Below, one piece after another: positions 8,767-17,090 of a stretch of DNA of 39,609 bases. The DNA comes from an uncultured Gammaproteobacteria bacterium (GTDB lineage Bacteria; Pseudomonadota; Gammaproteobacteria; Nitrosococcales; Methylophagaceae): assembly GCA_937900515.1 (NCBI GenBank), contig CALCCU010000017.1, positions 1 through 39,609 of the forward strand, written 5' to 3'. A program made the translations under genes and the position numbers. A model generated the notes under the pieces. That model saw only the letters and a program-made list of their open reading frames with translations, was not told the DNA's origin and searched no databases. Within the stretch, counting starts at the first letter, position 1. Every line of letters starts with the position of its first letter.

Positions 8767-9666
8767 TTACTTCTTAATTTCAAAGGCAATGAGGTTGCCA
8801 GTTAACATCATTGGAATAATGACTAAATTTTGTTCGAGCAATACAGTGTGATCAGCACTACCTTGTGGTAGAGCAATCAAGGTAGTGCTTTTACCTTTTG
8901 GCGTAATATATAGCAGCTTGCCTTGCATCCAATCAGTAACAAAGTAATTGTTCTGACCATCTGCTTCGACACCATCAAGGTTACCAGCAGGAGTTTTATC
9001 ACCTAAACTCTGAATCTTTTTGTTACTGATATTGATTGTTTTAAGGTGACCAGCAATCTCGGTTGCAAAACCATCGGTCATTACGCCCCAGCTACCAACA
9101 ATTAAATTATCACCTTCTACCAGCAAGCCATTCGGTTGCTCTAATTGAGCATCATCTAGCCAGATCTCAAATTTGTCGTCGGCTAAGCGATAAATGGTAT
9201 TGGTCAAAAAACCCGAGACATATATATTACCTTGGCTATCAGCGGCTACATCATTCAGGAATTTTGCTTTTGGTGCTTTATAACGATTAATGATTTTCTT
9301 TTGTTTAGTATTAATAACAACTAATTCATTAATATCAGCAACATAAAGTGTGCTGCCAACTAACGCTAAACCTTTAGGTGCATTTAGGCCGTCAAGCCAA
9401 TGTTGATTAATCACTTGCCCATCAAGCGATAAGGTAGAAATATAGCCATTACTATCCACATCATTTGGATTACCATTTACATTTGATACAAATAACAGCT
9501 TTTGTTGCGCATCATAGACAACTGATTCAGGCCCTTCGAGTACTGCTTCTGATTCCCATGCAGGCACTAACAGTGGCTGTTCAGGAACGAAAGCTGGGTT
9601 AGCAGCGACGGTTAAGCTTGATAACATCAAAGATGTGATGGATAACCAAGTAGATAAAGGTTTCAT
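8767..9666 (-). CDS. Secreted SMP-30/gluconolactonase-like six-bladed beta-propeller
   Basis: Signal peptide at 1-21 (cleavage after TVAA). The mature protein is built of repeated propeller blades such as LEGPESVVYDAQQKLLFVSN, LNDVAADSQGNIYVSGF and LDGVEADGQNNYFVTDW. Acidic and asparagine residues at blade tops (PES, LND, PNG, LDG) resemble the calcium-binding site of SMP-30/gluconolactonase proteins. It is probably periplasmic. The substrate cannot be inferred. It heads the four-gene minus-strand run with the helicase and two membrane proteins. The ATG at 9666 has a G-rich ribosome-binding site (GGGGG) 4 nt upstream. Confidence 0.8.
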   Translation of the reverse strand: MKPLSTWLSITSLMLSSLTVAANPAFVPEQPLLVPAWESEAVLEGPESVVYDAQQKLLFVSNVNGNPNDVDSNGYISTLSLDGQVINQHWLDGLNAPKGLALVGSTLYVADINELVVINTKQKKIINRYKAPKAKFLNDVAADSQGNIYVSGFLTNTIYRLADDKFEIWLDDAQLEQPNGLLVEGDNLIVGSWGVMTDGFATEIAGHLKTINISNKKIQSLGDKTPAGNLDGVEADGQNNYFVTDWMQGKLLYITPKGKSTTLIALPQGSADHTVLLEQNLVIIPMMLTGNLIAFEIKK

Positions 9667-9738
9667 AATACCCCCAGAAAGTTCATGATTTTAAACGGCA
9701 ATGATACCAGTGTTTTGTTTGTTCGACTAAGTTTGGCG

Positions 9739-9767
9739 TTGACCTGCAAGCACTAGCCAACTACGAT
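9739..9767 (+). promoter_or_regulatory. Predicted sigma-70 promoter of nnrS
   Basis: TTGACC (9739-9744) and TACGAT (9762-9767) are separated by exactly 17 bp, putting the transcript start about 30 bp before the nnrS start codon. No FNR/DNR-type TTGAT-N4-ATCAA box was seen nearby, although nnrS genes are often nitric-oxide-regulated. Confidence 0.55.
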
Positions 9768-9803
9768 GTGTAGACTTATATTTGCCAACTGAGCGAGTTC
9801 CTT

Positions 9804-11003
9804 ATGCAACAGCCTACACTTCAGCCTGAACCTGTTAAAAAGTTTGCTCTGTTTGAACTGGGATTTAGAACCTTTTTTTTATTAGCCTGTGTGTTTTCTA
9901 TTGTTTTAACAGGGCTTTGGTTAGCTAATTATATCTTTGCTTGGCCGTTGCCTTTGGCGACGATAACGCCTATTGCTTGGCATGGACATGAAATGGTGTT
10001 TGGTTATACCGTTGCTGTCATTGCGGGCTTTTTATTAACTGCCGTTCGTAACTGGACTGGGGTGCAGACCATTAAGGGCTTACCCTTAGCCTGCTTGGCA
10101 TTGTTGTGGCTAATGGCGAGAACATTGCCTTTAAGCAATTCTGCTGAATTATTGGAATGGGCCATGATTTCAGAACTGCTATTCTTTATCGGTTTAATCA
10201 TGGCGATAGTGCATCCCTTAGCCAAAGTGAAACAGTGGAAACAGCTAATCATTGTTGCCTTATTAAGCCTTATTTTTGCTGCAGATGTGCTGTATTTTCT
10301 AGGTGTATTTGGCATCGTTAATCAAGGTGTATCTTGGGGACTATTCTCTGGTGTCTATTTGATTATGGCAGTGATATTTATTCTTGCTCGACGTGTGATG
10401 CCCTTTTTCATAGAGCGTGGCCTAGGTGGTGGGGTAGCGTTGAAGAACTGGCCAATGGTTGACTCAATGAGCCTAGTATTTTTAGCGGCACTTTGGATTA
10501 GTGATGTGTTTTTCAACCAAACTATGCTGGTTATAGCATTTTCAAGTGTATTAGCTGTTTTACATAGTATCCGATTGTTTGGTTGGTATAACAAAGGCAT
10601 TTGGAAAAAACCGCTGTTATGGGTGTTATTTTTTGGCTATAAAATGTTTATTCTTGGGTTTATCTTAAAAGCGTTGAGTAGCTTTAATTGGTATCCAACA
10701 ACAATACCGTTGCACGCATTTACTTATGGTGGAATTGGTATGATGACTTTGGGGATGATGGCGAGAATATCTTTGGGTCATACAGGCCGAAATATCAATG
10801 AACCACCAAAAGCGCTTACGTGGATATTTTTATGTTTATTTATTGGTGCTGTAATTAGAGTCATTGTGCCTATTTTCGTACCTACAGCCTACCTACATAT
10901 TATTGGTACGGCACAGTTATTATGGATTATTGCCTTTACATGGTTCTTTGCACATTACCTGATGATATTTATCCGTCCTAGAGTGGATGGTCAGCCTGGT
11001 TAA
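9804..11003 (+). CDS. nnrS: NnrS family haem-copper membrane protein
   Basis: A polytopic protein of about twelve hydrophobic helices. The first conserved block, FELGFRTFFLLA, is followed by the histidine-bearing IAWHGHEMVFGYTVAVIAGF, which is characteristic of NnrS. A later HTGRNI motif is also typical. In other proteobacteria NnrS binds haem and copper and protects cells from nitric oxide stress or is co-expressed with denitrification genes. No denitrification gene is nearby here, so a stand-alone NO-tolerance role is the likelier reading. It is 399 residues, full length. It converges on the YqaA-like gene with a 3 bp gap and no room for a terminator. Confidence 0.92.
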   Translation: MQQPTLQPEPVKKFALFELGFRTFFLLACVFSIVLTGLWLANYIFAWPLPLATITPIAWHGHEMVFGYTVAVIAGFLLTAVRNWTGVQTIKGLPLACLALLWLMARTLPLSNSAELLEWAMISELLFFIGLIMAIVHPLAKVKQWKQLIIVALLSLIFAADVLYFLGVFGIVNQGVSWGLFSGVYLIMAVIFILARRVMPFFIERGLGGGVALKNWPMVDSMSLVFLAALWISDVFFNQTMLVIAFSSVLAVLHSIRLFGWYNKGIWKKPLLWVLFFGYKMFILGFILKALSSFNWYPTTIPLHAFTYGGIGMMTLGMMARISLGHTGRNINEPPKALTWIFLCLFIGAVIRVIVPIFVPTAYLHIIGTAQLLWIIAFTWFFAHYLMIFIRPRVDGQPG

Positions 11004-11006
11004 AAT

Positions 11007-11450
11007 TTATGGCTGTCCTGCCAAGATGGTTTGAGTAATAAGCCAATATCGGCCAAATTTACCGATGGTCACTAGTAGTAGAAATAGCCCAAAATTTACT
11101 TTTAGCATGCCTGCAAAGAGAGTGAGGGGATCACCAATAATAGGTACCCATGCTAAGAGTAAGCTCCATTTGCCATAGCGGTTAAAATGCATTTCGGCTT
11201 TATTGGTCTGTTGTTCAGAAAGCCTAAACCAGCGATGCAGTAATGTGTCAGCGCCCCAGCGACCTAATAGATAGTTAACGACCGAGCCTAGAACATTTGC
11301 TACCGTGGCGACGAGTAGTAGGGTTGAAGGTGTGCCACCTGATAATAATAAGCTGGAAAGCACCAACTCAGAACTCAGCGGAAGTATCGTTGCAGCTAGG
11401 AACGAAGCTAAGCCAAGACCTAAAAGGCCTAGTGATTCAAAATCTATCAT
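11007..11450 (-). CDS. YqaA-type small DedA/VTT-like membrane protein
   Basis: At 147 residues with four hydrophobic segments it matches the YqaA branch of the SNARE-associated (VTT/DedA) superfamily. The start SFLAATILPLSSELVL, the segment ANVLGSVVNYLLGRWG, and the motif KAEMHFNRYGKWSLLLAWVPIIGDPLTLFAGML with its proline and Gly-Asp are typical. DedA-type proteins are linked to lipid carrier flipping, but the role of the YqaA group is not established. It is convergent with nnrS. The 137 bp upstream of its start shows no further gene. Confidence 0.85.
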   Translation of the reverse strand: MIDFESLGLLGLGLASFLAATILPLSSELVLSSLLLSGGTPSTLLLVATVANVLGSVVNYLLGRWGADTLLHRWFRLSEQQTNKAEMHFNRYGKWSLLLAWVPIIGDPLTLFAGMLKVNFGLFLLLVTIGKFGRYWLITQTILAGQP

Positions 11451-11587
11451 GGTTGAATATTATAAAGAGTCATGTCCTATTTTAATTAATATGGAATGAG
11501 GAGACTGTCAGTCTATTGGTTTGATTGCCATGCTACTAGTTGGTATCAGGTTAAATAGAATAATGTAACGCGATAGCAATTGATAAT

Positions 11588-12460
11588 CTAAGCTTGAATA
11601 ACCAATAAACTGCCTAGCACCATAATCAAACTAGCTATTAGCCTGCGCACAAGGTGCTTTTCATTAAAGATATGCCAGCCAAGGAAGACTTGCAACACCA
11701 TGCCGAGTTGAAACAGAGCCAATGAGTAGGCAATGATAAATTCAGAGAGAACTAACATGGTCATATACTGCATTAAAAACATTGATAGACCCAGATACAT
11801 AAACCGGTAAACCTGTGATTTAGATTGTAGAGTGTCTCGTTGGAAGCTGCCTTTAATAAATAGGCTATGGGCAAGAATTGAAAGAGGAAAGCCAATTAAA
11901 CACCAGAATACGGTGGTTGAGATGGCATCACCTGCTACTACAGCATTTTTAAGGGGCAGGGTGCCGATAGAAAATAAAAGGATCGATAGAAAGCGGTATT
12001 GAACACCTCGATTGAGTAATAGCTGTTTAATTCTATCGATGCCAACATTATTACTGGGTGGAAAGAGTAAAAAGCTGCCAACAAGAATAATTGCTACACC
12101 TATAAACCCTTGGCTGCTTGGAATTTCTCCAAGAAAGATCATCGCTAAGATCATTGAGATAACGACTTTATAAGCGTTAAGTGGGCCGAATACTGATAGA
12201 TCTGTTTTCGATAAGGACATGACTAGAAATAAGGTGCCCGCCATATCTAGTAAGGCTGCAAAGAAGATATTAGCCCAGAATGTGTTGCTCAGCGAGAACG
12301 GATTGAAGGTCCATAATAACGGTACACAAATAATGCTGAGCACCAGGTACGATGCCATGACGATAAAGAACGGGTGTAGGCCATGATTGGCGAGTTGCTT
12401 CTGAAATACATTGGCTGACGATGAAAAGATCAACCGTCCAAAAACAAACAGTAATTCCAC
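11588..12460 (-). CDS. EamA/DMT-family transporter
   Basis: Ten hydrophobic helices arranged as two repeats of five, the drug/metabolite transporter fold. The first repeat carries FLGEIPSSQGFIGVAIILVG and the second a matching end, IFNEKHLVRRLIASLIMVLG. The glutamates after the fourth helix of each half are usual in EamA domains. It is an inner-membrane exporter or importer of unknown substrate. The start is a GTG directly abutting the TAA of the DUF411 gene, with GAGAAA upstream, so it is the last cistron of a coupled operon. No terminator was found behind it. Confidence 0.83.
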   Translation of the reverse strand: MELLFVFGRLIFSSSANVFQKQLANHGLHPFFIVMASYLVLSIICVPLLWTFNPFSLSNTFWANIFFAALLDMAGTLFLVMSLSKTDLSVFGPLNAYKVVISMILAMIFLGEIPSSQGFIGVAIILVGSFLLFPPSNNVGIDRIKQLLLNRGVQYRFLSILLFSIGTLPLKNAVVAGDAISTTVFWCLIGFPLSILAHSLFIKGSFQRDTLQSKSQVYRFMYLGLSMFLMQYMTMLVLSEFIIAYSLALFQLGMVLQVFLGWHIFNEKHLVRRLIASLIMVLGSLLVIQA

Positions 12461-12955
12461 TTAATGTTTCTCGTGGCCTTGGTGCTTTAGGTACTGATTA
12501 TGTTCATCGAGTTCATAACGGCTGAATACGCTATATTGCCCAGATTTATCGAATTGAAATACGATAAAAGGATCTTTGCGTTCACCCATTTCCATTCCGG
12601 GTGTACCAAGGGGCATTTGAGGTACAGATAGGCCAGCAATGTCAGGTCGTTCAGTTAATAAGCGGTAAATCTCTTCCGCTGGTACGTGACCTTCAATGAC
12701 ATAACCATCAATAACAGCGGTGTGACAAGAGGCCATTTTTGAAGGTAGTTTAACGGCTGATTTTACTTCAGACATATTTCTCGTGAGCACATCAATGACG
12801 TTAAATTTATTTTGTTCAAGGTGATTAATCCACTTATGGCAACACTGGCAATCAGGATCGCGATAGACCTTGATTTCATGCTGAGCCGGTTCTGCCACTG
12901 ACACAAAACTAGCTAATACCAACTGTAAAAATACAAGTATTGATAACGCTCTCAT
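12461..12955 (-). CDS. DUF411 metal-binding-like exported protein
   Basis: A signal peptide ends near SVAEPA. Next comes the DUF411 signature VYRDPDCQCCHKWINHL, with a C-x-C-C cluster suited to metal or thiol chemistry. SCHTAVIDGYVIEGHVPAEEI and GLSVPQMPLGTPGMEMG follow, both highly typical. The family is often found with copper-handling genes, but its biochemical role is unproven. A C-terminal extension of about 25 residues ends histidine-rich (HQGHEKH). It overlaps the upstream stop by one base in TAATG and abuts the permease gene downstream. Confidence 0.88.
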   Translation of the reverse strand: MRALSILVFLQLVLASFVSVAEPAQHEIKVYRDPDCQCCHKWINHLEQNKFNVIDVLTRNMSEVKSAVKLPSKMASCHTAVIDGYVIEGHVPAEEIYRLLTERPDIAGLSVPQMPLGTPGMEMGERKDPFIVFQFDKSGQYSVFSRYELDEHNQYLKHQGHEKH

Positions 12956-13209
12956 TAATTATATTCCACCAAAATTTCAGCATCTTTTTCAGATTGTTTT
13001 TCGACTAATTCTAAAGCTGTAACAACGCTTTTTTCATCAGAAGGTTTCACAAAAAGTGGCAGTAAATTAACGGTGATATTTGCTGTTGTAAGTTGTGCTG
13101 ATTGCTCCGGCGTTAAAATATCATCATTGACCCATAAGGTTGCTTTATCAGCAATGATGTCATCCAGTGCTTCGGCTAGTCCTGCGTGGCTAAAAATGAG
13201 GTATATCAT
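12955..13209 (-). CDS. Small protein of unknown function (84 aa)
   Basis: Not recognised. It starts MIYLIFSHAGLAEALDDI and has an alternating strand-helix look, with a central hydrophobic stretch NITVNLLPLFV and an acidic C-terminus. The size and opening faintly recall DsrH/TusB sulfur-relay subunits, but the conserved C-terminal tryptophan and charged motif of that family are missing, so this is not claimed. Support for it as a real gene comes from one-base TAATG overlaps on both sides, with the TRAP binding protein and with the DUF411 gene. That arrangement implies coupled translation and a shared pathway. Confidence 0.7.
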   Translation of the reverse strand: MIYLIFSHAGLAEALDDIIADKATLWVNDDILTPEQSAQLTTANITVNLLPLFVKPSDEKSVVTALELVEKQSEKDAEILVEYN

Positions 13210-14306
13210 TATTTTTCTTCTTTCATATCTAAGTAGGCATTTTCAGAAATGTCTGACCATGTATTATTTTTTTGACGGAAGGCATCATAGGCTTCGTATA
13301 CACGTTTAAACTTAGGATTATTAGCTGCTTCTTCAGCTAATGTCTCTTTGGTTAATACTTGTAGCCTGTTCAACACATCATCTGGGAAGCGATGAAGTTG
13401 TACACCCTCACGATCTTTTAATTCTTGTAGTGCTTCGATATTCTTTTGTTCCATTTCTGAGAACATTCGTACATTTTCAGCCATGGCAGCATTTGAAACG
13501 ATAGCTTTTAAATCGGCAGGAAGAGAGTTCCACGCGCGTTCATTAATGGTTAGCTCTAACACTGTTCCAGGTTCATGCCAGCCAGGGTAATAATAATGTT
13601 TTGCTGCTCGGTATAAACCCATACGCTGATCATGGAATGGGCTTAGCCACTCGGTTGCATCAATAGTATTACGCTCTAGGGCTGTATACACTTCACTACC
13701 TGCTAATAAAACTGGGCTACCTCCAGCTTTGGCAAAGACTTTACCTCCTAAACCGGGAATACGCATTTTCAGACCTTGAATATCATCCAATGAGTTTATC
13801 TCTTTATTAAACCATCCGCCCATTTGCACGCCTGTGTTACCAAGTGGGAAAGGGATGACATGGAAAGGTTTATAGACTTCACGCCATAATTCTAGACCAC
13901 CGCCTTCATACAGCCATGCATTCATACCTCGTGCGGTCATACCAAAAGGAACGGTTGAGAATAATTGTGCTTCAGGTACTTTACCTGCCCAGTAATAGGC
14001 ACTGCCGTGCCCCATTTCTACTGTGCCTTGAGAGACTGCTTCAAAAGTTTGTAATGCAGGGATTAATTCACCGCCAGCATAGACTTTAATATTCAAGCGG
14101 CCATTCGACATGGCTTTGATATTTTCAGCAAACTTCTCTGCTCCTTCCTGCAAAATAGGAAAGCCTGGCGGCCATGTTGTGACCATTTTCCAGTTATAGG
14201 TTTTACTATTATTAACTGCCGCTGCTGATGTGTTGCCACTGTCTTCAGAACCGCAGGCTGTGACTAATAAAGAAAGTAGACCAATAAGAACTATACGAGT
14301 GAACAT
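13209..14306 (-). CDS. TRAP-type substrate-binding lipoprotein (DctP/TakP-like), orphan
   Basis: A lipoprotein signal ends in LLVTACGS, so the mature protein is anchored to a membrane through Cys. The body is a DctP-family periplasmic binding protein: KMVTTWPPGFPILQEGAEKF, GLKMRIPG, and ATEWLSPFHDQRMGLYRAAK with YYYPGWHEPG. These resemble the 2-oxoacid-binding TakP group, where the tryptophan and proline region shapes the carboxylate and sodium site. No DctQ or DctM membrane subunits are nearby. The second ATG (14306) is preferred because AAGG lies 8 nt upstream, against 2 nt for the ATG at 14312. It begins 15 nt after uvrD. Substrate is unknown; a 2-oxo acid is a guess. Confidence 0.9.
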   Translation of the reverse strand: MFTRIVLIGLLSLLVTACGSEDSGNTSAAAVNNSKTYNWKMVTTWPPGFPILQEGAEKFAENIKAMSNGRLNIKVYAGGELIPALQTFEAVSQGTVEMGHGSAYYWAGKVPEAQLFSTVPFGMTARGMNAWLYEGGGLELWREVYKPFHVIPFPLGNTGVQMGGWFNKEINSLDDIQGLKMRIPGLGGKVFAKAGGSPVLLAGSEVYTALERNTIDATEWLSPFHDQRMGLYRAAKHYYYPGWHEPGTVLELTINERAWNSLPADLKAIVSNAAMAENVRMFSEMEQKNIEALQELKDREGVQLHRFPDDVLNRLQVLTKETLAEEAANNPKFKRVYEAYDAFRQKNNTWSDISENAYLDMKEEK

Positions 14307-14321
14307 AATCATAACCTTGAT

Positions 14322-16502
14322 TTAAACTGCTTCTAGTTTTGCATAAGCAAGGACTAACCATTTAGTGCCTGCATGTTTGAAATTAACTTGGATCCGTGCA
14401 CTTTTACCTGCACCTTCAGTATCAATAACCGTGCCTGAACCAAACTTCTGGTGATGTACTTGTTGACCAGGGTTAAAGCCTGTTTCATTGATGGCTTTGC
14501 CATGTTTGGGAGCGGTAAAAGTGGATTGACCCGCACCGCTACTGACGACGTTTTTACGTGCTCGAATTTCTTCAATGCGTTCTTTTGGAATTTCTCTTAA
14601 GAATCGAGACGGTGTGGGGGACATCTCTTGACCATAGAGGAAACGAGATTCGGTATGTAATAAATAGAGTTTTTTGCGTGCACGGGTCATGCCGACATAA
14701 CAAAGGCGGCGTTCTTCGGCTAAGCGTGCAGGATCATCACTGGATTTTTGTCCTGGAAATAAACCTTCTTCCAAACCAACCATAAAGACGATTGGGAACT
14801 CTAAGCCTTTAGCGGAATGAAGTGTCATTAGTTGCACACAATCTTCCCATTGATCCGCTTGATTTTCACCTGCTTCTAACGCTGCGTGAGAGAGAAATGC
14901 ATCAAGTAGAGGCATGTCTTCCATTTCTTCGTCATTGGGTTTTTCGAACATGCGTGTAGCACTGATCAATTCATCTAAGTTTTCAATTCGTCCTTGGCCT
15001 TTTTCCGACTTATCTTTTGCGTGATGAGCGCGTAGCCCGGTTTCATCAATTGCCAGTGCTGTGAGCTCATGTAAAGGCATTGAATCATCTTCAGGTGTTA
15101 GAGAATCAATAAGGGTTAAGAATTTACCTAGAGCATTACCTGCACGAGCCGTAAAAAATTCAGCTTTGAGTAAATCAACACAGGCTTGCCACATTGTTTG
15201 ATTTTGTTCGCGTGCATATTGGCGTAATTGAGTGAGTGTTGCAGCACCAATACCACGGGTAGGTGTATTAACGACGCGTTCAAAAGCAGCGTCATCATTG
15301 CGGTTAGCAATAAGGCGTAGATAAGATAATACATCTTTGATTTCAGCACGATCGAAGAAACGAAGACCACCATATACTCGATAAGGCATATTGGCTTGCA
15401 TAAGCGCTTCTTCAACAATACGTGACTGGGCATTGGATCGATATAAAACAGCCGCATCAGAGCGCTGACCGCCTTCATCGACCCACGATTTAATTTGCTG
15501 AACGAGATAACCCGCTTCGTCGCGTTCGTTATAAGCGTTGTAGAGTTGAATTAGTTCGCCATCATCATCTTCGGTCCACAGTTCTTTTCCTAGCCGTTCG
15601 GTATTATTGGCAATAACCGCATTGGCGGCAGCAAGAATATGCCCTGTTGAACGGTAGTTTTGTTCAAGACGAATGGAGCTGGCGTCATCATAGTCATTAT
15701 GAAATTTTTGAATGTTCTCAATTTTTGCACCTCGCCAACCATAGATTGATTGGTCATCATCACCTACGATGAATAAGTGGCCAGTATCACCCGCAAGTAA
15801 CCGTAACCATGCGTATTGAATGGTATTGGTATCTTGAAACTCGTCGACTAATATTTGTTGAAAGCGTTGTTGGTAGCTCGCAAGGATATCTGGACGTTTA
15901 AGCCATAGTTCATGACTTCGAAGCAATATCTCACCAAAATCGATAACGCCAGCTATCTGACAGGCATTTTCATAGGCTTGGTAAATAGCCTGCATTTTTT
16001 GAGAGTAGGGATCGTTGCCGACTTGAACATTGTTTGAACGCATTCCCTCGTCTTTTTGGGCATTGATATACCACTGAGCTTGTTTCGGTGGCCATTGTGC
16101 TTCATCTAATTCCATGCTGCGGATGATACGTTTCAGCATACGGAGTTGATCATCACTGTCTAAAATTTGAAAGCTTTGTGGTAGACCAGCTTCCTTCCAA
16201 TGTGATCGTAGCAGACGATGTGCTAATCCATGAAAGGTACCAACCCACATACCACCAATAGGGTGACCTAAGGTTTCTTCAATCTTAGCGCGCATTTCTT
16301 TGGCGGCTTTATTAGTAAAGGTAACCGCTAAAATATTGGCTGGTGATAGGTTTTCTGCTTGGATAAGCCATGAAATACGGTGTACTAGTACTCGTGTTTT
16401 ACCACTACCTGCACCAGCTAAAATTCGAGCATGGCCCAGCGGAGCAGCTACGGCTTCACGTTGAGGTTTGTTTAAACCATCGAGTAATTCAGACACATCC
16501 AT
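14322..16502 (-). CDS. uvrD: DNA helicase II, UvrD
   Basis: Superfamily 1A 3'-5' DNA helicase used in nucleotide excision and mismatch repair. Walker A AGSGKT is at residues 31-36, VDEFQDT near 220, GDDDQSIYGWRGA near 246-258, and later QLMTLHSAKGLEFP and LCYVGMTRARKKLY. The C-terminal 50 residues form the small Tudor-like domain (HHQKFGSGTVIDTEGAGKSA, ending YAKLEAV) that binds RNA polymerase in E. coli UvrD. It has 726 residues, normal length. It lies downstream of trxA beyond a strong terminator and just upstream of the TRAP lipoprotein. Only a weak ribosome-binding site is visible. Confidence 0.97.
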   Translation of the reverse strand: MDVSELLDGLNKPQREAVAAPLGHARILAGAGSGKTRVLVHRISWLIQAENLSPANILAVTFTNKAAKEMRAKIEETLGHPIGGMWVGTFHGLAHRLLRSHWKEAGLPQSFQILDSDDQLRMLKRIIRSMELDEAQWPPKQAQWYINAQKDEGMRSNNVQVGNDPYSQKMQAIYQAYENACQIAGVIDFGEILLRSHELWLKRPDILASYQQRFQQILVDEFQDTNTIQYAWLRLLAGDTGHLFIVGDDDQSIYGWRGAKIENIQKFHNDYDDASSIRLEQNYRSTGHILAAANAVIANNTERLGKELWTEDDDGELIQLYNAYNERDEAGYLVQQIKSWVDEGGQRSDAAVLYRSNAQSRIVEEALMQANMPYRVYGGLRFFDRAEIKDVLSYLRLIANRNDDAAFERVVNTPTRGIGAATLTQLRQYAREQNQTMWQACVDLLKAEFFTARAGNALGKFLTLIDSLTPEDDSMPLHELTALAIDETGLRAHHAKDKSEKGQGRIENLDELISATRMFEKPNDEEMEDMPLLDAFLSHAALEAGENQADQWEDCVQLMTLHSAKGLEFPIVFMVGLEEGLFPGQKSSDDPARLAEERRLCYVGMTRARKKLYLLHTESRFLYGQEMSPTPSRFLREIPKERIEEIRARKNVVSSGAGQSTFTAPKHGKAINETGFNPGQQVHHQKFGSGTVIDTEGAGKSARIQVNFKHAGTKWLVLAYAKLEAV

Positions 16503-16541
16503 AAGGTATTTAAAGCTAATTTGTTAGGTGGTTAGAGACAG

Positions 16542-16576
16542 AAAAACACTGAACATGAATATCATGCCCAGTGTTT
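16542..16576 (-). terminator. Rho-independent terminator of trxA
   Basis: AAACACTG (16544-16551) pairs with CAGTGTTT (16569-16576). Inside, CATGA pairs with TCATG across a two-base internal mismatch, giving one long hairpin. Read on the minus strand it is followed by TTTTTCTGT. It separates trxA from uvrD, although read-through may still feed uvrD. Confidence 0.85.
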
Positions 16577-16599
16577 CAATGATTTTAGCGTGGACTTGA

Positions 16600-16617
16600 A
16601 ATCACCCGAAGGTGATT
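16600..16617 (-). terminator. Stable hairpin just after the trxA stop
   Basis: AATCACC and GGTGATT form a perfect 7 bp stem. On the minus (trxA mRNA) strand the loop is UUCG, an exceptionally stable tetraloop. There is no T-tract, so it more likely protects the trxA 3' end or assists the terminator at 16542-16576 than ends transcription alone. Confidence 0.5.
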
Positions 16618-16629
16618 AGCAAGCTTTGA

Positions 16630-16956
16630 TTAGATATTACTATCTAAGAATGCCGCTAGTTGTGATTTAGTTAATGCGCCAACTTTAGTTGCTTCAACTT
16701 CACCATCTTTGAATAACATTAGTGTTGGAATACCGCGAATGCCGTAACGAGGTGGTGTTTCTGGATTTTCGTCAATATTAAGCTTACAAACTTTAATTTT
16801 GCCGGCGTATTCAGTACCGATTTCTTCAAGAATAGGTGCAATCATTTTGCATGGTCCACACCATTCAGCCCAGTAATCAACTAATACAGGAAGGTCTGAT
16901 TGTAGTACTTGGCTATCAAAGTCGCCATCAGTCACTTTGGTGACATTTTCGCTCAT
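16630..16956 (-). CDS. trxA: Thioredoxin 1
   Basis: Cytosolic dithiol-disulfide oxidoreductase of 108 residues. The active site WCGPCK sits at about residues 32-37, the aspartate-containing strand VLVDYWAEW lies before it, and the cis-proline loop [15 protein letters not shown] comes after it, all canonical. The frame is open another 33 codons upstream, but the ATG at 16956 has GGAGA at ideal spacing and matches the usual MSENV-like thioredoxin start. It is divergent from rhlB, the same arrangement as in Escherichia coli. Two hairpins lie downstream. Confidence 0.97.
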   Translation of the reverse strand: MSENVTKVTDGDFDSQVLQSDLPVLVDYWAEWCGPCKMIAPILEEIGTEYAGKIKVCKLNIDENPETPPRYGIRGIPTLMLFKDGEVEATKVGALTKSQLAAFLDSNI

Positions 16957-17090
16957 TTTTCTTTCTCCAGTGGTCTGTTTTTTTAAGGAATAAAATGGAA
17001 AAATTTCACTCCTAAGCAATTGGAACGCTATACTCAATCCAATATTAACTAACATTTTTTCCTATCATTAAAGGTAATGCAAGTATTTCT

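Noticed and set aside
12955-13209. DsrH/TusB sulfur-relay protein
   Set aside because: Only size and the opening strand agree; diagnostic C-terminal residues and DsrE/F partners are missing.
16957-17055. Longer thioredoxin with an N-terminal hydrophobic extension
   Set aside because: The standard start at 16956 has GGAGA and the extension matches no thioredoxin targeting sequence.
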